The notes beneath the pieces were generated by a model. That model did no database searches. It was given only the letters and a program-made list of their open reading frames with translations, and was not told the DNA's origin. The translations under genes and the position numbers were made by a program. From NCBI RefSeq assembly GCF_017114995.1, contig NZ_JABXKL010000005.1, positions 1-64,000 of the forward strand: a DNA stretch of 64,000 bases, written 5' to 3'. This DNA is from Nostoc sp. NMS9. GTDB taxonomy: Bacteria; Cyanobacteriota; Cyanobacteriia; Cyanobacteriales; Nostocaceae. The first letter of the stretch is position 1; each line of letters starts with the position of its first letter. Positions 8,675-17,095 of the stretch are shown piece by piece.

Positions 8675-11083
8675 ATGACAAATCAACTCTCTCCGAAAAT
8701 TCCCTCTTGCACTTGGAGCCGTCCCATCGGCTTAGGCTGGGATAAACCTTATACCGTTCGCTATGCAAGTAATATTGATGATGGCCCTTGGCATGGTATG
8801 CCTTTAGGCGGCTTTGGTGCAGGTTGCATCGGTCGTTCTTCACGGGGAGACTTTAACCTGTGGCACATCGACGGCGGTGAGCATACCTTCAAAAACGTTC
8901 CCGCTTGTCAATTCAGTGTGTTTGAATCCAATAGTACATCTTCCCAAACCTACGCTTTGTCTACCCAAGCGCCCGATGATGGTACTCTCAAAGCGTGGCA
9001 ATGGTATCCAACAACTCCCGACACAGAGGGGACGGGCAATTATCACGCGCTATATCCACGTAGCTGGTTTGTGTATGAAAATGTATTTCAAGCACAGTTG
9101 ACTTGTGAGCAATTTTCCCCAGTCTGGGCAGGTAATTACCAAGAAACTAGCTACCCTGTAGCAATATTCCTCTGGAATGCTCATAATTCCACAGATGCAC
9201 CGATTACTCTCAGCATTATGCTCACTTGGCGAAATATGGTGGGCTGGTTTACAAATGCTCTCAAATCTCCCGAAGTGCGGGTGCGCGATGATGGTAGTCC
9301 GGTTTACGAATACCAACTGCGCTGGGGCGAAAGTCAAGGAAACTACAACCAGATAGTTGAAAATACACAACAGTTTGGCTGTGTTTTAGGTCGGGTTGAT
9401 AGTGATGAACCTTTGCAAGAAGGCGATGGAACTTGGTGTATTGCGACGCTGAAACATCCCCAAGTGGAAGTATTTCACCACAGCCGCTGGAATCCTGAAG
9501 GTACGGGTGAGGAAATATGGGAAAGCTTTGCCCAAGATGGCTCTTTGCCTAATTATGTTGATACTACTCCAGCAACAGAGAATACACAAATCGGGGCTGC
9601 GATCGCAATCCGTTTCACTCTTCAACCAGGTGAAACTCTCGAAATTCCCTTTGTCCTCGCTTGGGATTTGCCGATCACAGAATTTGCGGCTGGAGTTAAC
9701 TATTACCGCAGATATACAGACTTTTTTAGTAAAAATGGAAACAACGCTTGGGCGATCGCATCGACTGCGTTACAAGAATACCAAACCTGGCGATCGCAAA
9801 TTCAAAGTTGGCAAAAACCCATTCTCGACCGGGAAGATTTACCCAACTGGTTTAAAATGGCTTTATTTAATGAGCTTTATGACCTTACCAGCGGCGGTAC
9901 TCTCTGGAGTGCAGCGTCAGAACTTAACCCCATCGGTCAGTTTGCGGTGCTGGAGTGCTTAGATTACCGTTGGTATGAAAGTCTAGATGTGCGCTTGTAT
10001 GGCTCTTTTGCCCTGGTGATGCTATTTCCAGAATTAGAAAAGTCGGTAATGCGGGCATTTGCACGGGCGATTCCTCAAGGTGATGATACTCCCCGAATAA
10101 TTGGCTATTATATGACAATTAAGGCAGAAAGCCCGATTGCAGTTCGCAAAGTTGCAGGTGCAACACCCCACGATTTAGGCGCACCGAATGAACACGTCTG
10201 GGAGAAAACTAACTACACCAGCTATCAAGACTGTAATTTATGGAAAGATTTAGGTAGTGATTTTGTCTTGCAAGTATACCGTGATTTTTTGCTCACGGGT
10301 GCTGACGATGTAGAATTTCTGGCAGATTGTTGGAATGCGATCGTTCAAACCCTCGACTACCTGAAAACTTTTGACCTCGACGGCGATGGGATTCCTGAAA
10401 ATTCTGGTGCGCCCGACCAAACTTTTGATGATTGGCGGTTACAAGGAGTCAGCGCCTATTGTGGGGGGTTGTGGTTGGCGGCGTTAGAGGCTGCGATCGC
10501 AATTAGCGATATTTTATTAACTTACCAGACAGGTAACACAACGGAGTTGACGGCGCAAAAATCCACTTATGAAACTTGGTTACAACAATCTCTTCCTATT
10601 TACCAAGAAAAACTCTGGAATGGGGAATATTACCGCCTTGATAGTAAAAGTGGTTCCGATGTGGTAATGGCAGATCAATTGTGCGGACAATTCTACGCTC
10701 GTCTGCTGGACTTACCTGATATTGTACCGAGCGATCGCGTCCTTTCTGCTCTGAAAACTGTTTATGACGCTTGCTTTTTGAAATTCTGCAATGGTGAGTT
10801 TGGTGCTGCTAATGGTGTTCGTCGTGATGGTTCACCAGAAAATCCCAAAGCTACTCATCCCTTAGAAGTTTGGACGGGGATAAACTTTGGGCTGGCGGCT
10901 TTTCTCGTGCAGATGGGAATGAAAGATGAAGCGTTGAAGTTGACGCAAGCTGTGGTGCAGCAAATTTATGAAAATGGTCTGCAATTTCGCACGCCGGAAG
11001 CTATCACCGCAACTGGAACTTTTCGCGCTAGCACTTACCTGCGGCCAATGGCGATTTGGGGAATTTACTTAGTTATTAATTGA
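8675..11083 (+). CDS. GH116 family beta-glucosidase / GBA2-type glucosylceramidase-like
   Basis: 802 residues with the two-domain layout of GH116: an N-terminal beta domain (about 1-330) and a C-terminal (alpha/alpha)6 catalytic domain (about 370-802). The predicted nucleophile is Glu427 in FAVLECLDYRWYESLDV. The predicted acid/base is Asp581 in GAPDQTFDDW, after the calcium-loop-like DLDGDGIPENS. Family enzymes retain configuration and hydrolyse beta-glucosides, including glucosylceramide in the animal homologue. There is no signal peptide, so it is probably cytoplasmic. The natural substrate cannot be read from sequence. The start is ATG 8675. The gene stands alone, flanked by inverted copies of a 26-nt repeat. 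Confidence 0.9.
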   Translation: MTNQLSPKIPSCTWSRPIGLGWDKPYTVRYASNIDDGPWHGMPLGGFGAGCIGRSSRGDFNLWHIDGGEHTFKNVPACQFSVFESNSTSSQTYALSTQAPDDGTLKAWQWYPTTPDTEGTGNYHALYPRSWFVYENVFQAQLTCEQFSPVWAGNYQETSYPVAIFLWNAHNSTDAPITLSIMLTWRNMVGWFTNALKSPEVRVRDDGSPVYEYQLRWGESQGNYNQIVENTQQFGCVLGRVDSDEPLQEGDGTWCIATLKHPQVEVFHHSRWNPEGTGEEIWESFAQDGSLPNYVDTTPATENTQIGAAIAIRFTLQPGETLEIPFVLAWDLPITEFAAGVNYYRRYTDFFSKNGNNAWAIASTALQEYQTWRSQIQSWQKPILDREDLPNWFKMALFNELYDLTSGGTLWSAASELNPIGQFAVLECLDYRWYESLDVRLYGSFALVMLFPELEKSVMRAFARAIPQGDDTPRIIGYYMTIKAESPIAVRKVAGATPHDLGAPNEHVWEKTNYTSYQDCNLWKDLGSDFVLQVYRDFLLTGADDVEFLADCWNAIVQTLDYLKTFDLDGDGIPENSGAPDQTFDDWRLQGVSAYCGGLWLAALEAAIAISDILLTYQTGNTTELTAQKSTYETWLQQSLPIYQEKLWNGEYYRLDSKSGSDVVMADQLCGQFYARLLDLPDIVPSDRVLSALKTVYDACFLKFCNGEFGAANGVRRDGSPENPKATHPLEVWTGINFGLAAFLVQMGMKDEALKLTQAVVQQIYENGLQFRTPEAITATGTFRASTYLRPMAIWGIYLVIN

Positions 11084-11552
11084 TTGACTATCAAAGCGGT
11101 TCTCGTTTTGAGCAACACACGTAGATGTTATTGGTGTCAACTTAAGCTGAAATTTTCTGACTGTATGAGTTTTACCCCCAGCCCTTCTCCAAAAATTAGC
11201 AGAAGGAAGGAAATTCTCCAGTTCCCCTTCTCCCATATTGGGAGAAGGGGTTAGGGGATGAGGGCAACCCTAGAACCCTTACTCTTAGCTAACTTCTACC
11301 TTAAGTTGATACCTATGACAGATGTGCGTCTTTACCAAACTTAACCTGTCTTCATCTGAGAAAGCAGACTTTAGATTTGTGATTTTATTTTCCGAGTGTT
11401 TCCGGAAGCGAAGGAAAATTTCAGTAATGGTAAGAGTTGAAGCATTGAGAATTTAAGACTAATGTTTCAAAAAATGCAAATATTACTAGCTTTAGCTATA
11501 AATATTGCTAATAGTTCCAGACTACGTTCACAATTAAAAGCTAGGTTATGAC
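11084..11552. other. Intergenic region with dispersed repeats
   Basis: Contains the right arm of the 26-nt inverted repeat (11130-11155). A palindromic G/C-rich repeat follows at about 11190-11270 (ccccttctcccatattggg, then agaaggggttagggg), of a kind often scattered in Nostoc intergenic DNA. No gene is supported. Confidence 0.55.
11130..11155 (-). repeat. Right arm of 26-nt inverted repeat
   Basis: Perfect reverse complement of 8565-8590 (attggtgtcaacttaagc, then tgaaattt). Similarity stops sharply on both sides. Confidence 0.85.
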
Positions 11553-11863
11553 GTGCCTATTCCTTTAACTCAACAGCAAAGTTTATCAGATTGTGGCGTT
11601 GCGTGTTTAGCAATGATTAGCCAACACTAGGGCATACGCTTAAACCCCTACAGTTTGCGTAACTTAACGCCAGTAAATCTTACATGTGCATTTCACCAGC
11701 CTTTAGTAGAAGCAGCCCAAACTTGCAGGATATGAAGCGCTATCAGTGAGGACTAGTCTAAGTAAGGTGGACTCATACTATAACTCTTGGATAGCTCATT
11801 GTCAAGTAATTCATTGTGTAGTTGTCTGGAGAGATAAAGGCGATCGCATATTGATTTTTGAGC
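11553..11863 (+). pseudogene. Decayed peptidase C39 / bacteriocin-type exporter fragment (possible hetC remnant)
   Basis: Reading from 11553 gives VPIPLTQQQSLSDCGVACLA followed by MISQH, then a stop, then GIRLNPYSLRNLTPVN in the same frame. After a frameshift near 11725, GYEALSVRTSLSKVDSYYNS and WIAHCQVIHCVVVWRDKGDR continue to about 11863. SDCGVACLAMI is the catalytic-Cys motif of C39 peptidases. IHCVVVW is the His region, where the usual HYVVV has become HCVVV. The ABC transporter that should follow is absent. In Anabaena PCC 7120 the C39-type exporter gene hetC lies just upstream of hetP. Because hetP lies downstream here, a hetC-derived remnant is plausible but not shown; another C39 exporter is the alternative. 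Confidence 0.75.
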
Positions 11864-12869
11864 TTTTACCACCATTTAGCCTAATTACTACTACATTTGT
11901 AATCTCAATTTTATAAATTTGTTAGATATTCATACATATATAAATCACTGCTGAATCAACTTAATAATATTTTGTGTTGATTAGCTTTATACCTATTCTT
12001 AAATTCTCTAATATTCTACAGACTTAGCCTGCTACATTATTTTGAGTAAAGTTATCCATTTGCGGACTTTTTCTTGACTCAGCGAAGGCTCTTTATAACT
12101 ATATTATCACTAACCAGTAATTTGATTTTACAACTGGTCTATTTTATGATTACTGGCTGATCATTATGAAATTTTTACGAGCGGTTGACAGCGATTATAT
12201 TTAGATACGCTAAAGCCGTAGTTTTTGCAAACCAATAAAGACAAGTCTAATAAGTATTATCGTCTAATCGAACTTATTGAAAAATAGGTTCAATCCTATA
12301 GCTGTGAACGATTTTATTCTCTATTACCTAATATTTTTGCAAGTTGTTTTACATTCTATTTAATGGTATTGTTTTCTAGTCACTCGACAATAATAAAGGT
12401 TTTAAAATCATATCGGGTGAGGGGTAACACCCCTCAAGAATTAGCAAAGGAGGACAAAACTAAAAGCTGCACAATACACAAGTAAGTATCGGAATATATT
12501 CAGTAAATTTGACCTATAAATATACTAGATTAGTAGATGACATTAACGACAAAAAATAGTATAAATACGACTGGTGTTGTTAATGCTCAAAGATAAATAT
12601 ATTTTCTCTCTTAGTCTAAAAAAATATGCAAACTTCCCGGAAATTGCCTAATTCAACAGTAGTAAGAAATATAAGCGTGTGAGCCAAGAAAATTTATTTA
12701 CTTATGGATTTTTATCCCTTGTAAACATCAAACACCGCTCCATTGCTGATATTTTGCCATAAGCAATTCAAGATTTGCAAAAAGGCTAGTGCAGTCTGTA
12801 CACCTCAATTGAAACATCAACAATCGCAGAGAAGAAAATAGTTTACTTCACCCCAAACAACTAAACACT
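11864..12869. other. Long AT-rich leader region of hetP
   Basis: About 1 kb, AT-rich, without supported coding sequence. Its one clear feature is the palindrome at 12419-12435. An isolated aaaggagg (12446-12453) is not followed by a usable start codon. Confidence 0.6.
12419..12435. promoter_or_regulatory. Probable HetR-binding palindrome upstream of hetP
   Basis: GAGGGGTAACACCCCTC is a perfect 7+3+7 palindrome. It has the same arms and spacing as the HetR operator known upstream of hetP in Anabaena PCC 7120 (GAGGGGTCTAACCCCTC, from memory). It lies about 435 bp before the hetP ATG, consistent with the long hetP leader. This predicts HetR activation in developing heterocysts. Confidence 0.8.
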
Positions 12870-13343
12870 ATGATGAATCAAGACATTGCTGGTATTAGTA
12901 GTAACTTAGATAAGACAGTGAAAGCTCAACAGTTTGACAAAGTAGTTGAAGCAATTCTTGCTGGAAAGTATTCCTGGGCATGTGTTTTAATGCTGCGATT
13001 TGGTGGTTATAATCCTCTCCATTACATTCCATATCGCACCTACAATCGATTGCTCAAAGAGAACTCTCAAGCAGATAGGACAAAACAACAGCAAAGTGAA
13101 AATCTAAAAATGCTGAAACATGCTCATGATTCCCAGTCTGATAATAATGTGCCATCAAGCTGCTTAAGCAAAATTAAAGACGTAGCTTATCTAGAAGTAG
13201 TTAGAAAGCAAAAAGCAGAAATCTGTGCTGGTAGTTTAGACCAGAGATTGACACAGCAAATTAACGAACATCAATCAAGCAAATCGCCATTAAAACCAGA
13301 AAATGTTCAAGACATTTCCTTGAAATCCTGTGGATTCAATTAA
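12870..13343 (+). CDS. hetP: Heterocyst differentiation protein HetP (HetP family)
   Basis: 157 residues. The core FDKVVEAILAGKYSWACVLM followed by LRFGGYNPLHYIPYRTYNRL (about 23-62) is the hallmark of the HetP family. A second conserved block, SCLSKIKDVAYLEVV (about 101-115), and the short polar C-terminus also fit. HetP acts downstream of HetR in commitment to heterocyst development; family members modulate its timing. The operator-type palindrome at 12419 and the C39-exporter remnant upstream support hetP rather than one of its paralogs. ATG 12870 and ATG 12873 are both possible starts. A hairpin terminator follows at 13392. Confidence 0.85.
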   Translation: MMNQDIAGISSNLDKTVKAQQFDKVVEAILAGKYSWACVLMLRFGGYNPLHYIPYRTYNRLLKENSQADRTKQQQSENLKMLKHAHDSQSDNNVPSSCLSKIKDVAYLEVVRKQKAEICAGSLDQRLTQQINEHQSSKSPLKPENVQDISLKSCGFN

Positions 13344-13391
13344 AAAGTATTTGGAATCAATAGATTCTGTTCTAAAGTTGATTGATTATCT

Positions 13392-13437
13392 GAAAGCCTG
13401 TTATGCTAATTTGAAATTTATAGCATGACAGGTTTTC
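13392..13437 (+). terminator. Hairpin terminator after hetP
   Basis: CCTGTTATGCTA pairs with TAGCATGACAGG (one G-U pair) around an AT-rich loop, followed by ttttct. It begins about 50 bp after the hetP stop. Confidence 0.75.
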
Positions 13438-14010
13438 TATCGCAGTCATTAATTTGATAGTATTTTGCAAAAATCTGCCAAAATGGCAAATATATACTAA
13501 TGATATTGGTAAACTAATAACAACTACAATTTAAACTAAAATAGAGGTGATTTGGCAAGCAAGTTAATTTAAAAAATAAAATCAACGATTAGTTCTAACT
13601 ATGAAATAAATCAAACTGATTACAAAAGTAGTCAGCATTTCATGGAGTAAATAACTCCTAGACCAAGACCAATAATCCAACCGTTGCTACTGGTGGTTCT
13701 TTTTCTGAGGAAGTCTGAGCACAGATAATTTGGGAAGGTGGATTCCCCCAATCCAAATTTTACACAGCTTTCACTGACTGCAGACGGTGCAAGTAATGGT
13801 GATAAAACTTTCTATCCTGTGGTTGGTGTTGCTTTAGTTAATAAAGCAAACGCTTAACATCAATTCCAGGAACGGAAATAGAAAAGTTACGGTGAAATTA
13901 TTGTCCTTGGCTGGTAGAACTAGTAGCTCATACGCTTCTCTTTCGACTATTGTAATCCTAGTCCTCCTAACCTGGATTATCTTTGGTTTCTAAACTTTCA
14001 ATTTATATAC
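13438..14010. other. Region with probable coding remnants, unidentified
   Basis: Plus-strand pieces look protein-like but are broken. NPTVATGGSFSEEV near 13677 is followed by a stop. A shifted frame then reads TADGASNGDKTFYPVVGVAL to VNKANA, ending at a stop at 13855-13857. These look like parts of one decayed short gene. I do not recognise the family. Confidence 0.4.
13892..13993 (+). CDS. Possible single-span membrane mini-protein
   Basis: A GTG-started frame of 33 codons ends in STIVILVLLTWIIFGF, a plausible transmembrane helix, and is followed closely by a good hairpin terminator. It has no convincing ribosome-binding site and sits next to decayed coding sequence. It may be a real small membrane protein or the tail of a dead gene. 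Confidence 0.3.
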   Translation: MKLLSLAGRTSSSYASLSTIVILVLLTWIIFGF

Positions 14011-14052
14011 AACTACTGGAAGTTCAAAACTTGAATAGCTTCCAGTTTTTTA
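14011..14052 (+). terminator. Hairpin terminator
   Basis: ACTGGAAG and CTTCCAGT are separated by an AT-rich loop and followed directly by TTTTTT. It lies just after the mini-ORF ending at 13993. Confidence 0.75.
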
Positions 14053-14068
14053 TCTGTATATAAAAATA

Positions 14069-14101
14069 AATAAGGTAGGCAATTTGCCCACCTTATTTTT
14101 T
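14069..14101. terminator. Bidirectional hairpin terminator
   Basis: AATAAGGTAGGC pairs with GCCCACCTTATT (one mismatch), followed by T residues on the plus strand and by TTATTTATTTTTA on the minus strand. It lies between plus-strand genes and rpe on the minus strand, so it could serve both directions. Confidence 0.65.
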
Positions 14102-14113
14102 GTGAAGACTAGG

Positions 14114-14176
14114 GTGAAATTAATCTATAACCCTTGTAGAGACGTAGCACCGCTACGTCTCTACATTCTTTTTCAC
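14114..14176. mobile_element. Small palindromic element (GTGAAA family)
   Basis: Ends are GTGAAATTAA and TTTTTCAC. The core is a perfect 13-bp hairpin, GTAGAGACGTAGC with its complement at 14152-14164. Read on the other strand it matches the element at 48684-48763 (gtgaaaaagaatgtagagac, later ttaatttcac). It lies just past the rpe stop and may also act as its terminator. Confidence 0.65.
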
Positions 14177-14211
14177 TTCCATGTTTAATGATTGGTTAAT
14201 TAAAAAACGAA

Positions 14212-14919
14212 TTAAACCTTAGCTAATTCTGGAGTAGGACTCTTGCTGTTGCGAATTGCTGTAATAGCCTCAGTATAATCTTTTGCGTTAAACACAGCTG
14301 AACCGGCGACGATCGCATTGGCTCCCGCTTCCAAAACTTGCCAGGTATTATTTGCCTTCAGTCCCCCATCTACTTCAATCCACGGGTCAAGACCACGTTC
14401 ATCACACATTTGGCGTAGCTTGCGGATTTTGGGTAATATACCAGGGATAAAGCTTTGACCACCAAAACCAGGGTTGACGCTCATAATTAGTACTAAATCG
14501 CACAAATCTAAAACGTATTCAATTAGTTCTAGAGGGCTGCCAGGATTAAGTACAACTCCAGCTTTCTTACCAAGCTCTTTAATTTGCCCCAAGGTGCGGT
14601 GCAGGTGTGGAGAAGCATTATGTTCGCAGTGTACGGTGATATGATCGGCACCCGCCTTAGCAAAATCCTCTACATACTTTTCTGGCTCCACAATCATCAA
14701 ATGGACATCCAGTGGCTTGGTTGTAATCGGACGAATCGCCTCCACAATCAGAGGGCCTATCGTAATATTAGGTACAAAACGACCGTCCATGACATCAACA
14801 TGAATCCAATCTGCTCCAGCCGCGTCTATGGCGCGAATTTCGTCACCCAGACGACTAAAATCGGCTGATAGGATAGATGGAGCAATTACAATGGGCTTTT
14901 GAGATAGGTTTTGGGTCAT
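14212..14919 (-). CDS. rpe: Ribulose-phosphate 3-epimerase
   Basis: Interconverts D-ribulose 5-phosphate and D-xylulose 5-phosphate in the Calvin and pentose phosphate pathways. I chose the ATG at 14919 ([20 protein letters not shown]), giving 235 residues, the usual cyanobacterial size; the upstream in-frame start at 14976 would add 19 atypical residues. The (beta/alpha)8 motifs are all present: [25 protein letters not shown] (metal ligand and catalytic Asp), [24 protein letters not shown], and WIEVDGG with the second catalytic Asp. It is monocistronic, with small hairpin elements downstream. Confidence 0.97.
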   Translation of the reverse strand: MTQNLSQKPIVIAPSILSADFSRLGDEIRAIDAAGADWIHVDVMDGRFVPNITIGPLIVEAIRPITTKPLDVHLMIVEPEKYVEDFAKAGADHITVHCEHNASPHLHRTLGQIKELGKKAGVVLNPGSPLELIEYVLDLCDLVLIMSVNPGFGGQSFIPGILPKIRKLRQMCDERGLDPWIEVDGGLKANNTWQVLEAGANAIVAGSAVFNAKDYTEAITAIRNSKSPTPELAKV

Positions 14920-15030
14920 GGCTAGTGGATTTTTAAGCGTCCTCGTCTGTACGCATTGTAACAAAACATTGAACAAGACTCATAATTTTGATCCCGGTTT
15001 TTTGGGGAGTGGGGACAAGGAGAATAACCT

Positions 15031-15104
15031 ATACCCAATGCCCAATGACTAATGACCAATGACTAATGACCAATGACTAATGACCAATGACTAATAACTA
15101 ATGA
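15031..15104. repeat. Heptanucleotide tandem repeat (STRR) running into a start codon
   Basis: Alternating aatgact and aatgacc heptads, about ten units with some drift, end at the ATG of the S8 peptidase (atgactaaaaaac). The start codon and its second codon (ATG ACT) are themselves in the repeat phase. Confidence 0.8.
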
Positions 15105-16696
15105 CTAAAAAACTAACTTGGATATTTTGGGGATTAACTGCTTCTTGTCTGAGTGCGCCGGTAATTGCTTCAGCTTTAGAATCTGCACTAGGAACTAATG
15201 GCATTGATGCTCTGAAGTTACACAAACCTCCTTATAATTTAATCGGTCGTAAGATTGCTATTGGTCAAGTGGAAATTGGCCGACCGGGAATGTTTGGATG
15301 GGATAAGGCAGTGTCTAAAAATCGTGCCATATCTTTAGCAGCGGTTTTCTTACGCAATGGCCCAGCTAAGTCTAATACTGGTGTTGACCCCCACGCCTAC
15401 AATGTTGCTGGTGTGATGGTGAGTCAAGACAAAGCTTTGCCAGGAGTTGCGCCGGGAGCGCGATTGTATTCATCAGCGGTGGGTTCGACTAAAAATATGG
15501 GTCAGCCAGAGGAGTGCTTATCGGCACAGCACATAGCGCTCCAAAATGGTGGCGATGTCCGTGCGATTAACTTTAGCTTTGGGGAACCTCTGAGCCGCGA
15601 TCCTCGACCGGAAGCTACTTTAGACGGCAATGCTTTACTAACTTTATGTGTTGACTGGTCTAGTCGCGCTCATGATGTTTTGTATGCGATCGCTGGCAAC
15701 CAGGGTAAAGGCGGTATTCCTATTCCTACAGATAATTTTAACGGAATAAATGTGGCTTTTTCATCGCGCCGAGGTGGAGTTTTTAACAAAGTAGATGTGG
15801 CGAATCTGGCGGGTGTTAACCAAGGGGTGAATGGAAGACTCGCTGGAAGGGAATTTGACCTTGATGGGCGTCGCGCTATCAGTTTAGTTGCTCCTGGAAA
15901 TAATATTCCTTTGCTCAATCCAGATGGCAAATTGAACAAGGTTACAGGTACAAGTTTTGCAGCACCTCAAGTTACAGCTACTGTTGCTCTGTTGCAGGAA
16001 CTTGCTGACCGACAGATGCGGACAAAACAACCCCACTGGAGCATTGATTCTCGGCGTCATCAAGTGATGAAAGCTGTATTGCTGAATTCAGCAGACAAAC
16101 TTCTAGATAGCGGCGATGGCTTACGGTTGGGAATGACTCGGACGCTAATTGATAAGCAAAATCAAAACTGGCTAGATTCTGATGCTTACAAAGATCCAAA
16201 GATTCCCTTGGATGCCCAAATGGGAGCGGGTCATTTGAATGTATTTCGCGCTTATCAGCAATTTAGTGCTGGTCAATGGCAGGCATCAACTGCGGTGCCG
16301 GCTATTGGTTGGGATTATCGCACAGTTGATGTTGGAGCATCTGTTGACTATATATTAGCAAAACCGTTAAAGCAGGGAAGTTTTGTTGCTGTCACCCTGA
16401 GTTGGGATCGATTGGTGGAACTCAACGATAAAAATAAAAACCAGCAATATGACGTAGGCGAAAATTTTCGCGATCGCGGTTTGAATAATCTCGACCTCTA
16501 CTTGGTCAAAGCTGATGCTCAAAATTCTGATGCTGGTGCTGTTTGCTCCTCAATCAGCCAAATTGATAGTGTAGAACATATTTTCTGCCCCGTTACTGTT
16601 ACTGGAAATTACAAAATCCGTGTCCAGTTTCGTCAAAAGCTCAATGAAGCGACTCAACCCTACAGTTTAGCTTGGTGGAGTGTACCTATTAATTGA
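15101..16696 (+). CDS. Secreted S8 (subtilisin-like) serine peptidase
   Basis: 531 residues. A signal peptide (about 1-25, TWIFWGLTASCLSAPVIASA) predicts export. Subtilase landmarks are His98 in DPHAYNVAGVM, the oxyanion-hole Asn200 in YAIAGNQ and Ser285 in GTSFAAP. The position of the usual catalytic Asp reads IGQVEIG, so Glu58 appears to stand in. A C-terminal domain of about 150 residues, including a prepro-like beta segment, follows the peptidase. The ATG at 15101 is the last unit of a heptad repeat, and no Shine-Dalgarno sequence is evident. A serpin-family inhibitor is the next gene, 399 bp downstream on the same strand. Confidence 0.82.
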   Translation: MTKKLTWIFWGLTASCLSAPVIASALESALGTNGIDALKLHKPPYNLIGRKIAIGQVEIGRPGMFGWDKAVSKNRAISLAAVFLRNGPAKSNTGVDPHAYNVAGVMVSQDKALPGVAPGARLYSSAVGSTKNMGQPEECLSAQHIALQNGGDVRAINFSFGEPLSRDPRPEATLDGNALLTLCVDWSSRAHDVLYAIAGNQGKGGIPIPTDNFNGINVAFSSRRGGVFNKVDVANLAGVNQGVNGRLAGREFDLDGRRAISLVAPGNNIPLLNPDGKLNKVTGTSFAAPQVTATVALLQELADRQMRTKQPHWSIDSRRHQVMKAVLLNSADKLLDSGDGLRLGMTRTLIDKQNQNWLDSDAYKDPKIPLDAQMGAGHLNVFRAYQQFSAGQWQASTAVPAIGWDYRTVDVGASVDYILAKPLKQGSFVAVTLSWDRLVELNDKNKNQQYDVGENFRDRGLNNLDLYLVKADAQNSDAGAVCSSISQIDSVEHIFCPVTVTGNYKIRVQFRQKLNEATQPYSLAWWSVPIN

Positions 16697-17095
16697 AATA
16701 GGACAGCACAAATATCTGTGTAAAATTACAGCGTTTTTCTCGTTCCCATGCTCCGTATGGGAACGAGATTTCGTGCCTCTGAGAAACGTTATTCAATCTA
16801 TAAAAACCTAACAGAAGTGGTTATTTTATGATTACGTAGCTTACAATACGTTTATACGTAAAGATAAAAATTCTTAGAAATCAAAATTTTTTATAACTCG
16901 TCTGTATAGCCGTCTCAATAAGGAATTAGCAACTCCATAAGTTGTGTTTAATTCCTCTAAGCTACTAATTTGCTGTTACGAAAACTGTAACAGTCCCATT
17001 TTCCTATTGGAGTAAATGCAATAGTTAGTCATTGACACAGTATCTGCGTCAACTCTGAGCACAAATCGGGAATCTTTGGCAAGTGAGGTAGCAGA
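16697..17095. other. Intergenic region between peptidase and serpin genes
   Basis: Contains the hairpin at 16739-16767 and then AT-rich DNA that probably holds the serpin promoter. No gene is seen. Confidence 0.6.
16739..16767. terminator. Hairpin after the S8 peptidase gene
   Basis: CTCGTTCCCAT and ATGGGAACGAG form an 11-bp perfect stem 43 bp past the stop. There is no strong T tract, so it may instead be a dispersed palindromic repeat. Confidence 0.5.
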
